From the NCBI RefSeq assembly GCF_006494775.1, contig NZ_CP041146.1:3410001-3474000 (forward strand): DNA of 64,000 nucleotides, in the 5' to 3' direction. Position 1 is the first letter of the stretch, and each line of letters starts with the position of its first letter. Below, piece by piece: positions 30,892 through 39,752 of this stretch. The DNA comes from Nocardioides humi (lineage in GTDB: Bacteria > Actinomycetota > Actinomycetes > Propionibacteriales > Nocardioidaceae). The notes beneath the pieces are model-generated. The model made no database searches. It was not told the origin of the DNA and saw only the letters and a program-made list of their open reading frames with translations. Made by a program: the position numbers and the translations under genes.

Positions 30892-30922
30892 TTCGATTCC
30901 ATCGTTCCCCAGAGGAGAATCC

Positions 30923-31873
30923 ATGCGCAAGTCCACCCGCCTCGCCGCTCTGGCGCCGGCCGCCCTGCTCGCCGCCTCGCTGCTCGCCGCCTGCGGCGCC
31001 TCGGACGCCGCCGACGAGGCCGACGCCGCCGACGCGGCCCGCCCGCCGTCGGGATCGATCACGGTCACCGACGACACCGGCACCGAGATCACCCTCGACG
31101 CCCCCGCGACCCGGATCGCCTGCCTCACCATGATCTGCGTCGACGCGCTGACCGAGGTCGGCATCACGCCGGTGGCCTACCGCGAGGCCCTGGCCCTCGA
31201 CGAGCGGTACGCCGGGCCCGACGCCGACATGCGCGAGATCACCGGCGGCTTCGGCGAGGAGAACGTCGAGGACATCGCGCTGGCGACGCCCGACCTGGTC
31301 ATCGGGCTCGCCGGCGCCCAGGACGGGCTGCGCGCCGCGGTCGAGGCGCACGCACCCCTCTTCCTCGTCGAGCCCCGCTCCTGGCGGGACTCGGTCGCCT
31401 TCCTGCGCACCGTCGGCGAGCTCACGGGGACCGAGGATGCCGCTGAGGAGAGGGCGAGCGGCTTCGTCGAGCGCGTCGAGGCCGCGGCGGAGAACCGTAG
31501 CGAGCTCACGACGCTGTCCATGTACGGCGAGCCGGGAAGTCTCGGCGTGGACTCGGTCGAGACCCCTGTCGGCTCCCTTCTCGCCGAGGTCAGCGACTAT
31601 CCGTGGCCCGCGGGCGACGACCCGTTCGCCAGCGTGGCCGTGGAGCAGATCGCGGCGGTCGACCCGGACGTGATCTTCGCGCAGGCGTTCTCGCCCTCCG
31701 TGGACACCGAGCCGCTGGGCGAGCGCCTCGCCGCCGACCCGATCTGGGCGGGACTGGGCGCGGCGCGCGCGGGCCGCGTGGTCGAGGTCGAGGCCGCGGT
31801 CTGGGCCACCGGCCGCGGCACGATCTCGCTCGGCCTGGTGCTCGACGCCGTCGAGAAGAATCTCTCGAAATAA
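30923..31873 (+). CDS. Metal-chelate-binding lipoprotein of ABC importer
   Basis: This 316-aa protein has a lipoprotein signal ending LLAAC, an Ala/Asp-rich linker and a periplasmic-binding-protein-2 fold (FepB/BtuF type), for example ITVTDDTGTEITLDAP and VAVEQIAAVDPDVIFAQ. It should capture the chelated metal for the permeases encoded divergently. AGAGGAGAA at 30911-30919 is a good ribosome site. The gene is followed at once by the second FUR-type box, so the precursor gene has its own promoter. Confidence 0.9.
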   Translation: MRKSTRLAALAPAALLAASLLAACGASDAADEADAADAARPPSGSITVTDDTGTEITLDAPATRIACLTMICVDALTEVGITPVAYREALALDERYAGPDADMREITGGFGEENVEDIALATPDLVIGLAGAQDGLRAAVEAHAPLFLVEPRSWRDSVAFLRTVGELTGTEDAAEERASGFVERVEAAAENRSELTTLSMYGEPGSLGVDSVETPVGSLLAEVSDYPWPAGDDPFASVAVEQIAAVDPDVIFAQAFSPSVDTEPLGERLAADPIWAGLGAARAGRVVEVEAAVWATGRGTISLGLVLDAVEKNLSK

Positions 31874-31875
31874 GA

Positions 31876-31904
31876 TTGAGAATCATTCTCATTATAGATA
31901 CAGT
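31876..31904 (+). promoter_or_regulatory. Candidate promoter of the RiPP operon
   Basis: TTGAGA at 31876-31881 and TACAGT at 31899-31904 are separated by 17 bp and could serve as -35 and -10 elements. The -35 lies inside the FUR-type box at 31877-31891, so repressor binding would block polymerase. The local sequence is AT-rich compared with the rest of the window. The transcript would have a leader of roughly 50 nt. Element choice is by eye. Confidence 0.45.
31877..31891. promoter_or_regulatory. FUR-family (Zur/Fur-like) box before the precursor gene
   Basis: TGAGAATCATTCTCA is a perfect 7-1-7 palindrome and differs from the actinobacterial Zur consensus (from memory) by two symmetric A/G changes and the central base. 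It lies 68 bp before the precursor ATG. Metal-dependent repression of the operon is inferred. Which FUR protein binds (Zur, Fur, Nur or Mur) cannot be told from the box alone, though actinobacterial iron genes usually use IdeR boxes. Confidence 0.72.
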
Positions 31905-31958
31905 CCCGACCGCGGCCCCGTTCCGTGGGTCGCGCACCCTGCAAGCAAGGAGAGAGCC

Positions 31959-32078
31959 ATGAACGAGTTCTTCACCCCGGTCGGCCAGCGGGCCCAGCTG
32001 TCCACCCACAGCGCCGGTCACAGCAACGCCCTCGTCGAGAACCCCTTCGACGAGGTCGAGGCCACCGAGGGCGACTGA
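31959..32078 (+). CDS. Candidate RiPP precursor peptide, 39 aa
   Basis: AGGAGAG at 31948-31954 precedes an ATG opening a 39-aa frame. The N-terminal part is hydrophobic/basic (NEFFTPVGQRAQ). Residues 14-23 read LSTHSAGHSN, with four Ser/Thr and two His. Residues 27-39 are acidic and contain ENPFDEVE. There is no cysteine, so a YcaO enzyme could form only oxazol(in)e or methyloxazol(in)e rings. The gene is the first of an operon with C protein and YcaO and stands directly behind a FUR-type box. It is too short for usual gene callers. That it is the substrate is inference. Confidence 0.72.
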   Translation: MNEFFTPVGQRAQLSTHSAGHSNALVENPFDEVEATEGD

Positions 32079-32093
32079 CCCACCGGTCCATCC

Positions 32094-32130
32094 GTCGGCC
32101 CCCGCGTGTCTCAGGTGCGCGGGGGCCGAC
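32094..32130 (+). terminator. Hairpin between precursor and biosynthetic genes
   Basis: A perfect 13-bp stem (GTCGGCCCCCGCG with its complement at 32118-32130) and an 11-nt loop lie 15 nt after the precursor stop. No T run follows, so complete termination is unlikely. Such hairpins in RiPP operons often reduce downstream expression or stabilise the precursor mRNA, giving excess substrate over enzyme. The stem is seen; its role is inferred. Confidence 0.6.
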
Positions 32131-32148
32131 CCCTTCGACGAGGTCCCC

Positions 32149-32865
32149 ATGAACCCCACCCCCACCCCGCCGAGCCTGCACCGGCTGCCCGCCTCGGTCC
32201 GGCTGCGTCCCGACGTCGCGCTCTACGCCACCGGCGACGGGCACGTGCTGCTCGCCGGCGATGTCCACCACCACGTGCGACTCGACGACGCCGACCTGCA
32301 GGCGCTGCTCGACGCGCTGCTCCTCGGCGACGAGCCCCGGCCGCCGCAGGCGCGCGCGGCCCTCGCCTCCCTGGTCGACGCCGGCCTGGCCGACCCGGCG
32401 CCGGTCCGGGTCGACGTGGCCGGCGACGGTGTGCTCGCCACCGCGCTGCGCGCCGCGCTCCTGCGGATGGGCGCCGGCATCGAGGCCGGAGGCACGCCCG
32501 TCGCCGCCCTCGACGACGACCGGCCCCTCGCCCGCCTGCCGGCCACCACCGCCGCCTGCTGGGCGAGCGGACACCGGGTCGTGCTGTCCCCGCCCGCCGT
32601 CCCGGCCGCACAGGTCGCGGCCCGTCACCGCGCGGCGACCGTGCACCGCGACGCCGACCGGCGCGTCGTGCCCGCTCCGGGTGCGCGGGGCGTCCGCTCG
32701 GCCGTCAGCGCCCTGACCGGCGCCGGGCTCGAGCTGGCCGCCGTCCAGGTCGCCGCCGAGCTGCTCCGCGCCGAGCGCCCCGCCCACGAGGCGGTCGTGG
32801 TCGACCTGGTCGCGCTCACCATCAGTCGCCACCCGGTGCTGCCGGTGCCGGCCGCGCCGCGATGA
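32149..32865 (+). CDS. Azole-RiPP cyclodehydratase C protein (leader-binding, TIGR03882-like)
   Basis: This 238-aa protein looks like the short C protein that binds the precursor and presents it to YcaO. Residues 1-75 could be a winged-helix recognition element (LLAGDVHHHVRLDDADLQALL). A Rossmann-like VAGDGVLATALRAALL follows as a remnant E1/ThiF fold. The C terminus ISRHPVLPVP matches the family ending (HPVLP-P). The ribosome site GACGAGG lies in a 17-bp repeat of precursor DNA. It overlaps the hydrolase gene by 4 bp. Family assignment is by pattern and context. Confidence 0.68.
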   Translation: MNPTPTPPSLHRLPASVRLRPDVALYATGDGHVLLAGDVHHHVRLDDADLQALLDALLLGDEPRPPQARAALASLVDAGLADPAPVRVDVAGDGVLATALRAALLRMGAGIEAGGTPVAALDDDRPLARLPATTAACWASGHRVVLSPPAVPAAQVAARHRAATVHRDADRRVVPAPGARGVRSAVSALTGAGLELAAVQVAAELLRAERPAHEAVVVDLVALTISRHPVLPVPAAPR

Positions 32866-33887
32866 GGAGCCGGCAGGTCCGCGTCGGCGGGCTGGCCACC
32901 TACGCCTGGCTGCCCGACGGGCCGCCGCGGGCGGTGCTCGTCTGCCGCACGCCGTACGGCGCCGCGCAGCACGTCGGCGAGGCGCACGGCTGGACCTCCC
33001 GGGGCATCGGCCTCGTCGTGCAGGACGTCCGCGGGCGGCACGCCTCGCCGGGCCGGTTCGATCCGTACGCCGAGAACGGCTGCTCCGACGGACCCGACCT
33101 CCTGGCGTGGGTCCGGTCCTGGGCCGCGGCCCCGGTGATCCTGATGGGCACGTCGTACGGCGCGCACACCGCGCTCGCGACCGCGCTGACGACGCCGCCG
33201 GACGGCGTCGTCGTCGCCGTGCCCGCGCTCGGGCTCGGCGAGACCGCCCGGACCCGCGGCGGCGTGCTGCAGCTGGCCTCCCGGCTGGGCTGGTGGTTGG
33301 CGCAGGACGTGAGGCGACCGTGGGCCGAGGTCGTCGCGGCCCGCCGCCGCGACGCCGAGCGCGCGGCGGCCGTGTCCCGGGTCGCGTGCCCGCTGCTGGT
33401 GATCGGCGGCACCGACGACCACTTCGCCCACGACACCGTCGACCTGTGGGCGGCCTGGGGCGGTCCGTCCCGGCTGGTGCTCGGACCGTGGGACCACGGC
33501 CTGGCCGGCGCGGGCCGGGCCCGTCGGATCCTCGACTGGCTCGGCACCGTCCTCGACGGCGCGCCGGCCAGTGGCGCGACCACGATCGACCGCGCCGGGG
33601 CGGTCCGCGACGCCCCGCCGGCGTTGGCGTCGGTCCGGCTGGCCGCCACCGGCCCGGCCGCGCAGTGGTGCGCCTCGCTCGTCGTACGCCGCCCCGACGG
33701 CACCGCTCGCGAGGTGGCCCACGGCGCCGCCTTCGGCGACCGGATCACCCTCGGTCCCGTCGTGCTCACCGACGACGAGCGCGCCGCGCTCGCCCTCCGC
33801 GTCACCCCCGACGACTTCCCCCGCTACGCCCGCCCGCACCGGCCGCCGCTGCCGGTCCCGGATCACCGCCTGGAGCTCTCCGCATGA
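32862..33887 (+). CDS. Alpha/beta hydrolase of the CocE/X-Pro dipeptidyl peptidase (S15) family
   Basis: This 341-aa protein has an N-terminal VRTPYG-like segment (CRTPYGAA), the nucleophile motif GTSYGAHTA, an acid in GGTDDHF and a histidine in PWDHGLAG, which form a Ser-Asp-His triad. A beta-rich C-terminal segment follows. It lies between the C protein and YcaO with 4-bp overlaps, so it should act on the same peptide: removing a leader or follower, or hydrolysing the imported chelate. No export signal is evident. The role is inferred from position. Confidence 0.75.
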   Translation: MRSRQVRVGGLATYAWLPDGPPRAVLVCRTPYGAAQHVGEAHGWTSRGIGLVVQDVRGRHASPGRFDPYAENGCSDGPDLLAWVRSWAAAPVILMGTSYGAHTALATALTTPPDGVVVAVPALGLGETARTRGGVLQLASRLGWWLAQDVRRPWAEVVAARRRDAERAAAVSRVACPLLVIGGTDDHFAHDTVDLWAAWGGPSRLVLGPWDHGLAGAGRARRILDWLGTVLDGAPASGATTIDRAGAVRDAPPALASVRLAATGPAAQWCASLVVRRPDGTAREVAHGAAFGDRITLGPVVLTDDERAALALRVTPDDFPRYARPHRPPLPVPDHRLELSA

Positions 33888-35215
33888 CCAGCCTGCCCGT
33901 CGACGCCCTCGTCGATCCCCACTTCGGCCTGGTCACCGGGCTGCACCCCGTGGAACGGCTCGAGGGCCTGCCGCCGGCATACGTCGGCATCACCGCCGAG
34001 GTCGCCGACTCCCGCGTCCATGGCAACTGGCCGAGCGACCGGGTCTCGCTGGGGACCACCTTCGGCGACCCTGAGGGTGCCCGGATCGCCGCGATCGGCG
34101 AGGCGGTCGAGCGCTACTGCGGCAACTACGTCCCCGACGGCGTGCGCCGCGGCTCGGCGCGCGAGCTGGCGGCGGCCGGGCACCGCCTGCTCGGGCCGGA
34201 GGACCTGCGCTTCTTCGCGGACTGGCAGCACGACCGGGCCGGCTTCCCCTTCGCCCGGTTCACCGAGGACGTCGCGATCGCCTGGGTCGAGGGACGCGGA
34301 GACGACGGACCGGTGCTCGTGCCCGCGTCCTGGGCTCACCTCAACTGGCGCACCGGCTCCCGCCGCCGCGACGCCTTCCTCCACCACGTCAACTACGCCG
34401 GCATCGCGACCGGCCAGGACGTCGAGGACGCCACCCGGCGGGGTCTGCTCGAGCTGGTCGAGCGCGACTCCCTGTCGCTGTGGTGGCATCTCCGGCTGCC
34501 GGCCCCCGGCATCGACCCGGCCACCGTCCCCGGCCTGCTGGACCACCTGGCCGGCTCGCGACTCGAGCTCCACCTGCTGGCGCTGCCGGCCTGGTTCGGC
34601 GTACCGGTGGTCGCCGCCGTGGTCCACGACGCCGTGACCGGGATCGTCGCGGGCGGCTTCTCCGCCAAGCTCGACCCCGCGGAGACGGCGATCAAGGCGA
34701 CCCTGGAAGCGATCCACAGCTGGGTCTTCACCCAGGGCCTGCTCGAGGCCGACGGCTGGGTCTTCGACGCGGTGCGGGCCGGGATCCTCTCCGAGGGCCT
34801 CTACCTGCCCCACCGCCCCGATCGCGACTACCTCGCGGTGTCCGGGGAGCAGTGTGCCGCGGTCCGCGACCTCGGCGCGCAGGCCCAGGTCTGGCTCGAC
34901 CCCGCCGTCCAGCGCGCGCTGCTGCCGCGGTTCACCGAGCCGTCCGCCACGGTCGGCCTGGACGAGCTGCCCACCGGCACCGAGCCGGGACTGCGGGCGG
35001 CACTCGCCGCCGCGGGCCACGAGGTGGTCGTCTGCGACCTCACCACTCCCGACATCGCGCTCACCCCGCTGCGCGTGGTGCGGGTCTGCGCCCGCGGCCT
35101 GGTCCCCAACGCGCCGGCGGCCTTCCCCTACTACGGGCTGCCGCGCTGGAGCCAGGTCGCCGGGCGGCCGCCCACCCCGGACTCCCTGCTCCTGCTGCCC
35201 CCGCCGAGCCTGTGA
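33884..35215 (+). CDS. YcaO-family cyclodehydratase (D protein)
   Basis: This 443-aa protein carries the YcaO ATP-binding signature: IAAIGEAVERYCG, RRGLLELVERDSLSLWW and SAKLDPAETAIKATLEAIHSW supply the conserved Glu/Arg/Asp residues. YcaO enzymes use ATP to activate amide carbonyls so that Ser, Thr or Cys side chains cyclise to azolines. The C terminus is proline-rich (LPPPSL), as in TOMM YcaO proteins ending PxPxP. The ATG overlaps the hydrolase stop. Thioamidation is an alternative activity, but no TfuA-type partner is nearby. Confidence 0.9.
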   Translation: MTSLPVDALVDPHFGLVTGLHPVERLEGLPPAYVGITAEVADSRVHGNWPSDRVSLGTTFGDPEGARIAAIGEAVERYCGNYVPDGVRRGSARELAAAGHRLLGPEDLRFFADWQHDRAGFPFARFTEDVAIAWVEGRGDDGPVLVPASWAHLNWRTGSRRRDAFLHHVNYAGIATGQDVEDATRRGLLELVERDSLSLWWHLRLPAPGIDPATVPGLLDHLAGSRLELHLLALPAWFGVPVVAAVVHDAVTGIVAGGFSAKLDPAETAIKATLEAIHSWVFTQGLLEADGWVFDAVRAGILSEGLYLPHRPDRDYLAVSGEQCAAVRDLGAQAQVWLDPAVQRALLPRFTEPSATVGLDELPTGTEPGLRAALAAAGHEVVVCDLTTPDIALTPLRVVRVCARGLVPNAPAAFPYYGLPRWSQVAGRPPTPDSLLLLPPPSL

Positions 35216-36474
35216 CCTCCCCCCGGACCGGCGCCCTCGCCGACCCGACGTACCGCCGCTTCCTCGCGGCGCGGACGGTCGCCATGGCGGGCAACGCCCT
35301 CACGATGGTGGCGCTCCCCGTCCTCGTCTACCGGCTCACCGGCAGCGCGACGCTCACCGCCCTGATCGCGGCCGCCGAGACCGCGCCGTACCTCGTCGTC
35401 GGGCTGCCCGCGGGCGCCCTGGTCGATCGGTGGAACCGTCGCCGGGTGCTCGTCGTCACGGGTGCCCTCAGCGGGCTCGGGCTGCTCACCGTCCCGGCGG
35501 CGGACCTGCTCGGCATCCTGACTTTCGCGCAGCTGCTGGCGGTCGCCCTCGCGATCTCGACGCTCTTCGTGTTCGCCGACGCCGCGTCCTTCGGACTCGT
35601 CCCGCAGATGGTCGGTCGCGGCCGGGTCGCCTCGGCCACCTCGACCCTCGTCACCGTGGGTACGGCGATCGGGCTGGTCGGCCCGCTGATCGCCGGCGTG
35701 CTCGTCACCACCACCTCGCCGGCGCTCGTGCTCGGGCTCGACGGCCTCGGCTACCTGCTGGCCTCGGCCGTCGTCTCCCGGCTGCGCTGGGCCGGCAGCG
35801 AGACGACACCGGAGCCGGTCGCCGGCCGGCGCCTGCGCCGCGAGGTCGGCGACGGCCTCCGCTTCATCTGGTCCGTCCCGGTCGTGCGCTGGCTGACGGT
35901 CCTGGGCACCGGCGCCAGCCTGGCGGGCGGCGCGGCCTCCGGCCTCCTGGTCGTGGTCGGCGTGGAGCAGCTCGGCCTCGCCTCCGACTCCCCGGCGCTC
36001 GGCTGGCTGTTCGCCGCCGGCGCCCTCGGGACCTTCGTGGCGAGCCTCGCCCTGCCGCGGGTGCAGCGGCGCTGGGGCGTCGGTGCGATCACCACGTCGG
36101 GGTACGCCGTGGCGCTCGCCGCCCTGCTCGCCCTCTCCGCGGCCTCGTCGGTGCCGCTCGCCCTGGTGCTGCTCGCCGTCCTGAACTTCGCGATGACCTC
36201 GTTGATCGTCAACGGCATCGTCACCCGCCAGGTCGTCACTCCCGACCACCTCCAGTCCCGGGTGAACACGACCGCGCGACTGATCGCCTGGGGCGGCAGC
36301 CCCCTCGGTGCCGCGCTCGCCGGCGTGGTCGCCGGCGCGGCCGGCACCGAGTGGGCCCTGCGCGCGGCATCGGCCGGGCTGCTGGTCAGCCTGGTGGGCG
36401 CGGTCGTGGTCGGCGTACCTCGGTTCGGTCGTCTCGACGCGCTACGCGTGCCTTCCGCGCCGGTCTCCTCGTGA
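35212..36474 (+). CDS. MFS exporter of the RiPP locus
   Basis: This 420-aa membrane protein has about 12 hydrophobic segments and the MFS loop LVDRWNRRRVLVVTG. It resembles MFS_3/EntS-like drug and siderophore exporters. GTG at 35212 overlaps the YcaO stop. It should export the modified peptide, while the FecCD importer brings the metal complex back. Confidence 0.83.
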   Translation: MTSPRTGALADPTYRRFLAARTVAMAGNALTMVALPVLVYRLTGSATLTALIAAAETAPYLVVGLPAGALVDRWNRRRVLVVTGALSGLGLLTVPAADLLGILTFAQLLAVALAISTLFVFADAASFGLVPQMVGRGRVASATSTLVTVGTAIGLVGPLIAGVLVTTTSPALVLGLDGLGYLLASAVVSRLRWAGSETTPEPVAGRRLRREVGDGLRFIWSVPVVRWLTVLGTGASLAGGAASGLLVVVGVEQLGLASDSPALGWLFAAGALGTFVASLALPRVQRRWGVGAITTSGYAVALAALLALSAASSVPLALVLLAVLNFAMTSLIVNGIVTRQVVTPDHLQSRVNTTARLIAWGGSPLGAALAGVVAGAAGTEWALRAASAGLLVSLVGAVVVGVPRFGRLDALRVPSAPVSS

Positions 36475-36478
36475 TCCC

Positions 36479-36520
36479 GTGAGTCCGTGAGGGCGCGTGA
36501 GCCCGTGAGGCGGAGTTGAC
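36479..36520 (+). promoter_or_regulatory. Nitrate-regulon direct repeats upstream of narK
   Basis: Two copies of GTGAG-N2-CGTGAG occur at 36479-36491 and 36497-36509, an 18-bp period, followed after 6 bp by TTGAC at 36516-36520. The same arrangement stands before the nitrate reductase, the flavoprotein gene and the globin gene. OmpR-type winged-helix proteins bind direct repeats, and the NnaR homologue at 49758 has such a domain. It starts 4 bp after the RiPP exporter gene and is the only apparent content of the 138-bp gap. Confidence 0.6.
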
Positions 36521-36612
36521 GAGAGGAAACCTCCGGACGCCCCGGGCCGAAACCGCGGCCGCCGACGCTGAGGGACGACCACCCGGACCTCCGTCCCTGC
36601 CAGGAGCCTGCG

Positions 36613-38129
36613 ATGACCCTGACCAGTCCACGTGGCGGCGACCTCGCCGCCCGCGCGCCCGAAGCGACCCCGCACCGTCGCAGGGGCCGGTGGATCGACG
36701 ACTGGCGTCCCGAGGACCCGGCGTTCTGGGAGTCGACCGGCGCGCCGATCGCCCGGCGCAACCTGGTCTGGTCGATCTTCGCCGAGCACCTCGGGTTCTC
36801 GGTGTGGCTGATCTGGAGCGTGAGCTCGGCGTTCCTGGTCGCGCAGGGGTTCGCCTTCACGCCGCAGCAGCTGTTCTTCCTGGTGGCGATCCCTAACCTC
36901 GTCGGTGCGCTGATCCGGGTGCCGTACACGCTGGCGGTCGGCCGGTTCGGCGGCCGGAACTGGACGATCGTGAGCGCCGGGCTGCTGCTCGTCCCGACGC
37001 TCGGCTTCGCGTACGCCGTCACGCGGCCCGGCACGCCGTACTGGATGTTCTGCGTGATCGCCGCGACCGCCGGCTTCGGCGGCGGCAACTTCGCCAGCTC
37101 GATGGCGAACATCAACTTCTTCTACCCCGCCCGGCTCAAGGGCGCCGCGCTCGGCCTCAACGCCGCGGGCGGCAACCTCGGCGTCGCGATCATCCAGCTG
37201 TTCCTGCCGGTGATCGTCGGCGGCGCGGGCGTCTTCGGCCTGGTCAGGGCGAGTGAGGGCGGGATCCACCTGGAGCGGGCGGCCTGGGTGTACGCCGGCC
37301 TCGCGGTCGTCGCCGTGCTCGCAGCGCTGCTGTGCATGGACAACCTGTCCAACGCGCGCACCGACACCCGCCAGCAGCTCGGCGTACTGAAGCACCGGCA
37401 CACCTGGGTGATGGCGTTCCTCTACATCGGCACCTTCGGCTCGTTCATCGGCTACTCCGCCGCGATGCCGCTGCTGATCAAGCTCAACTTCTGGCACCAG
37501 GCCGGCCCGATGGCGCCGGGGATCGGCATCAACTTCGCCTACTACGCCTTCCTCGGCGCCCTCGTCGGCTCCGTCACCCGCCCGCTCGGCGGCCACCTCG
37601 CCGACCGGTTCGGCGGCGCCCGGGTCACGCTGGCGGCCTTCGCCGGACTGGTCCTCGGCACCCTCGGGATCCTCGGCACCCTGTCGCTGCTGACCCCGAT
37701 CCCGGCCGCCGAAGGCGCCGCGCAGACCGCGGCCGTCGACGCCAACGCCGCGGTCTTCCCGCTGTTCCTCGGCGTCTTCCTGCTGGTGTTCGCCTGCACG
37801 GGCATCGGCAACGGGTCGACGTACAAGATGATCCCCGCGATCCACCGCACCGACGCGGTCCTCGCCACCACCGCCGACACCCCGAGCGCGAGCTCGCCCT
37901 CCTCGACGGCACCAAGCGGTCCTCCGCCGCGGTCGGCATCATCGGCGCCGTCGGCGCGATCGGCGGCTTCCTCATCCCGATCACGTTCAACAGCCCGTGG
38001 GTCAGCGAGCCGCTCGGCGCCACCCGCAGCGCCTTCGCGGTCTTCACCGCGTTCTACGTCGTGTGCGCCGCCGTCACCTGGGCGGTCTACTGCCGCCGCG
38101 GCCGGAGGTACGCCGACGCCGGAGTCTGA
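36613..38129 (+). CDS. narK: Nitrate/nitrite MFS transporter NarK (frameshifted in this sequence)
   Basis: The protein has the nitrate-porter motif region GFGGGNFASSMANINFFYP and about 12 membrane helices. The frame breaks in the C run 37880-37883. One added C restores TADTPERELALLDGTKRSSAA and a 505-aa protein. It should import nitrate or exchange nitrate and nitrite for the reductases downstream. CAGGAG at 36600-36605 is the ribosome site. Confidence 0.88.
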
Positions 38130-38131
38130 GG

Positions 38132-38192
38132 GGCGCCCCATGCGAATTCGTCGCGATTCGGGCCGTTCCGCGACGAATTCGCATGGGGCGCC
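38132..38192. terminator. Bidirectional terminator: 24-bp perfect hairpin
   Basis: A perfect 24-bp stem (38132-38155 with 38169-38192) and 13-nt loop fill the 70-bp gap between narK (+) and gdhA (-), which converge here. The stem contains CGAATTCG. No T run follows. Its length is far beyond what termination needs, so it may belong to an intergenic palindromic repeat family. Confidence 0.65.
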
Positions 38193-38199
38193 GTCCCGG

Positions 38200-39597
<1,398 letters not shown>

Positions 39598-39678
39598 TTA
39601 TGGTGAGGCCTCTGTCGAGAAGCTCCTACGGTCTCATTGCCGCCCGGCCCCGCCGGACAGCGGGTCGTCCTGTGAGAC

Positions 39679-39695
39679 CGTGAGGACTCCGTGAC
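39679..39695 (+). promoter_or_regulatory. Nitrate-regulon motif upstream of nitrate reductase
   Basis: CGTGAG (39679-39684), 6 bp, then GTGAC (39691-39695), with an extra GTGAG at 39672-39676, copy the motif upstream of narK and the flavoprotein gene. The surrounding 191-bp gap between gdhA and the reductase shows nothing else that I can assign. Confidence 0.55.
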
Positions 39696-39752
39696 ACCGG
39701 CGTGCCGCCGGAGCCCCCCACGGCGAAACGCGGATCCCGTGGAATGGGGCCC

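Noticed and set aside
36513..36530. GlnR box (gTnAC-n6-GaAAC) upstream of narK
   Set aside because: TTGAC and GAAAC occur close together, but the spacing is not the 6 bp of the GlnR consensus, and the other nitrate promoters do not show the full pattern. The GTGAG repeat is the better shared signal.
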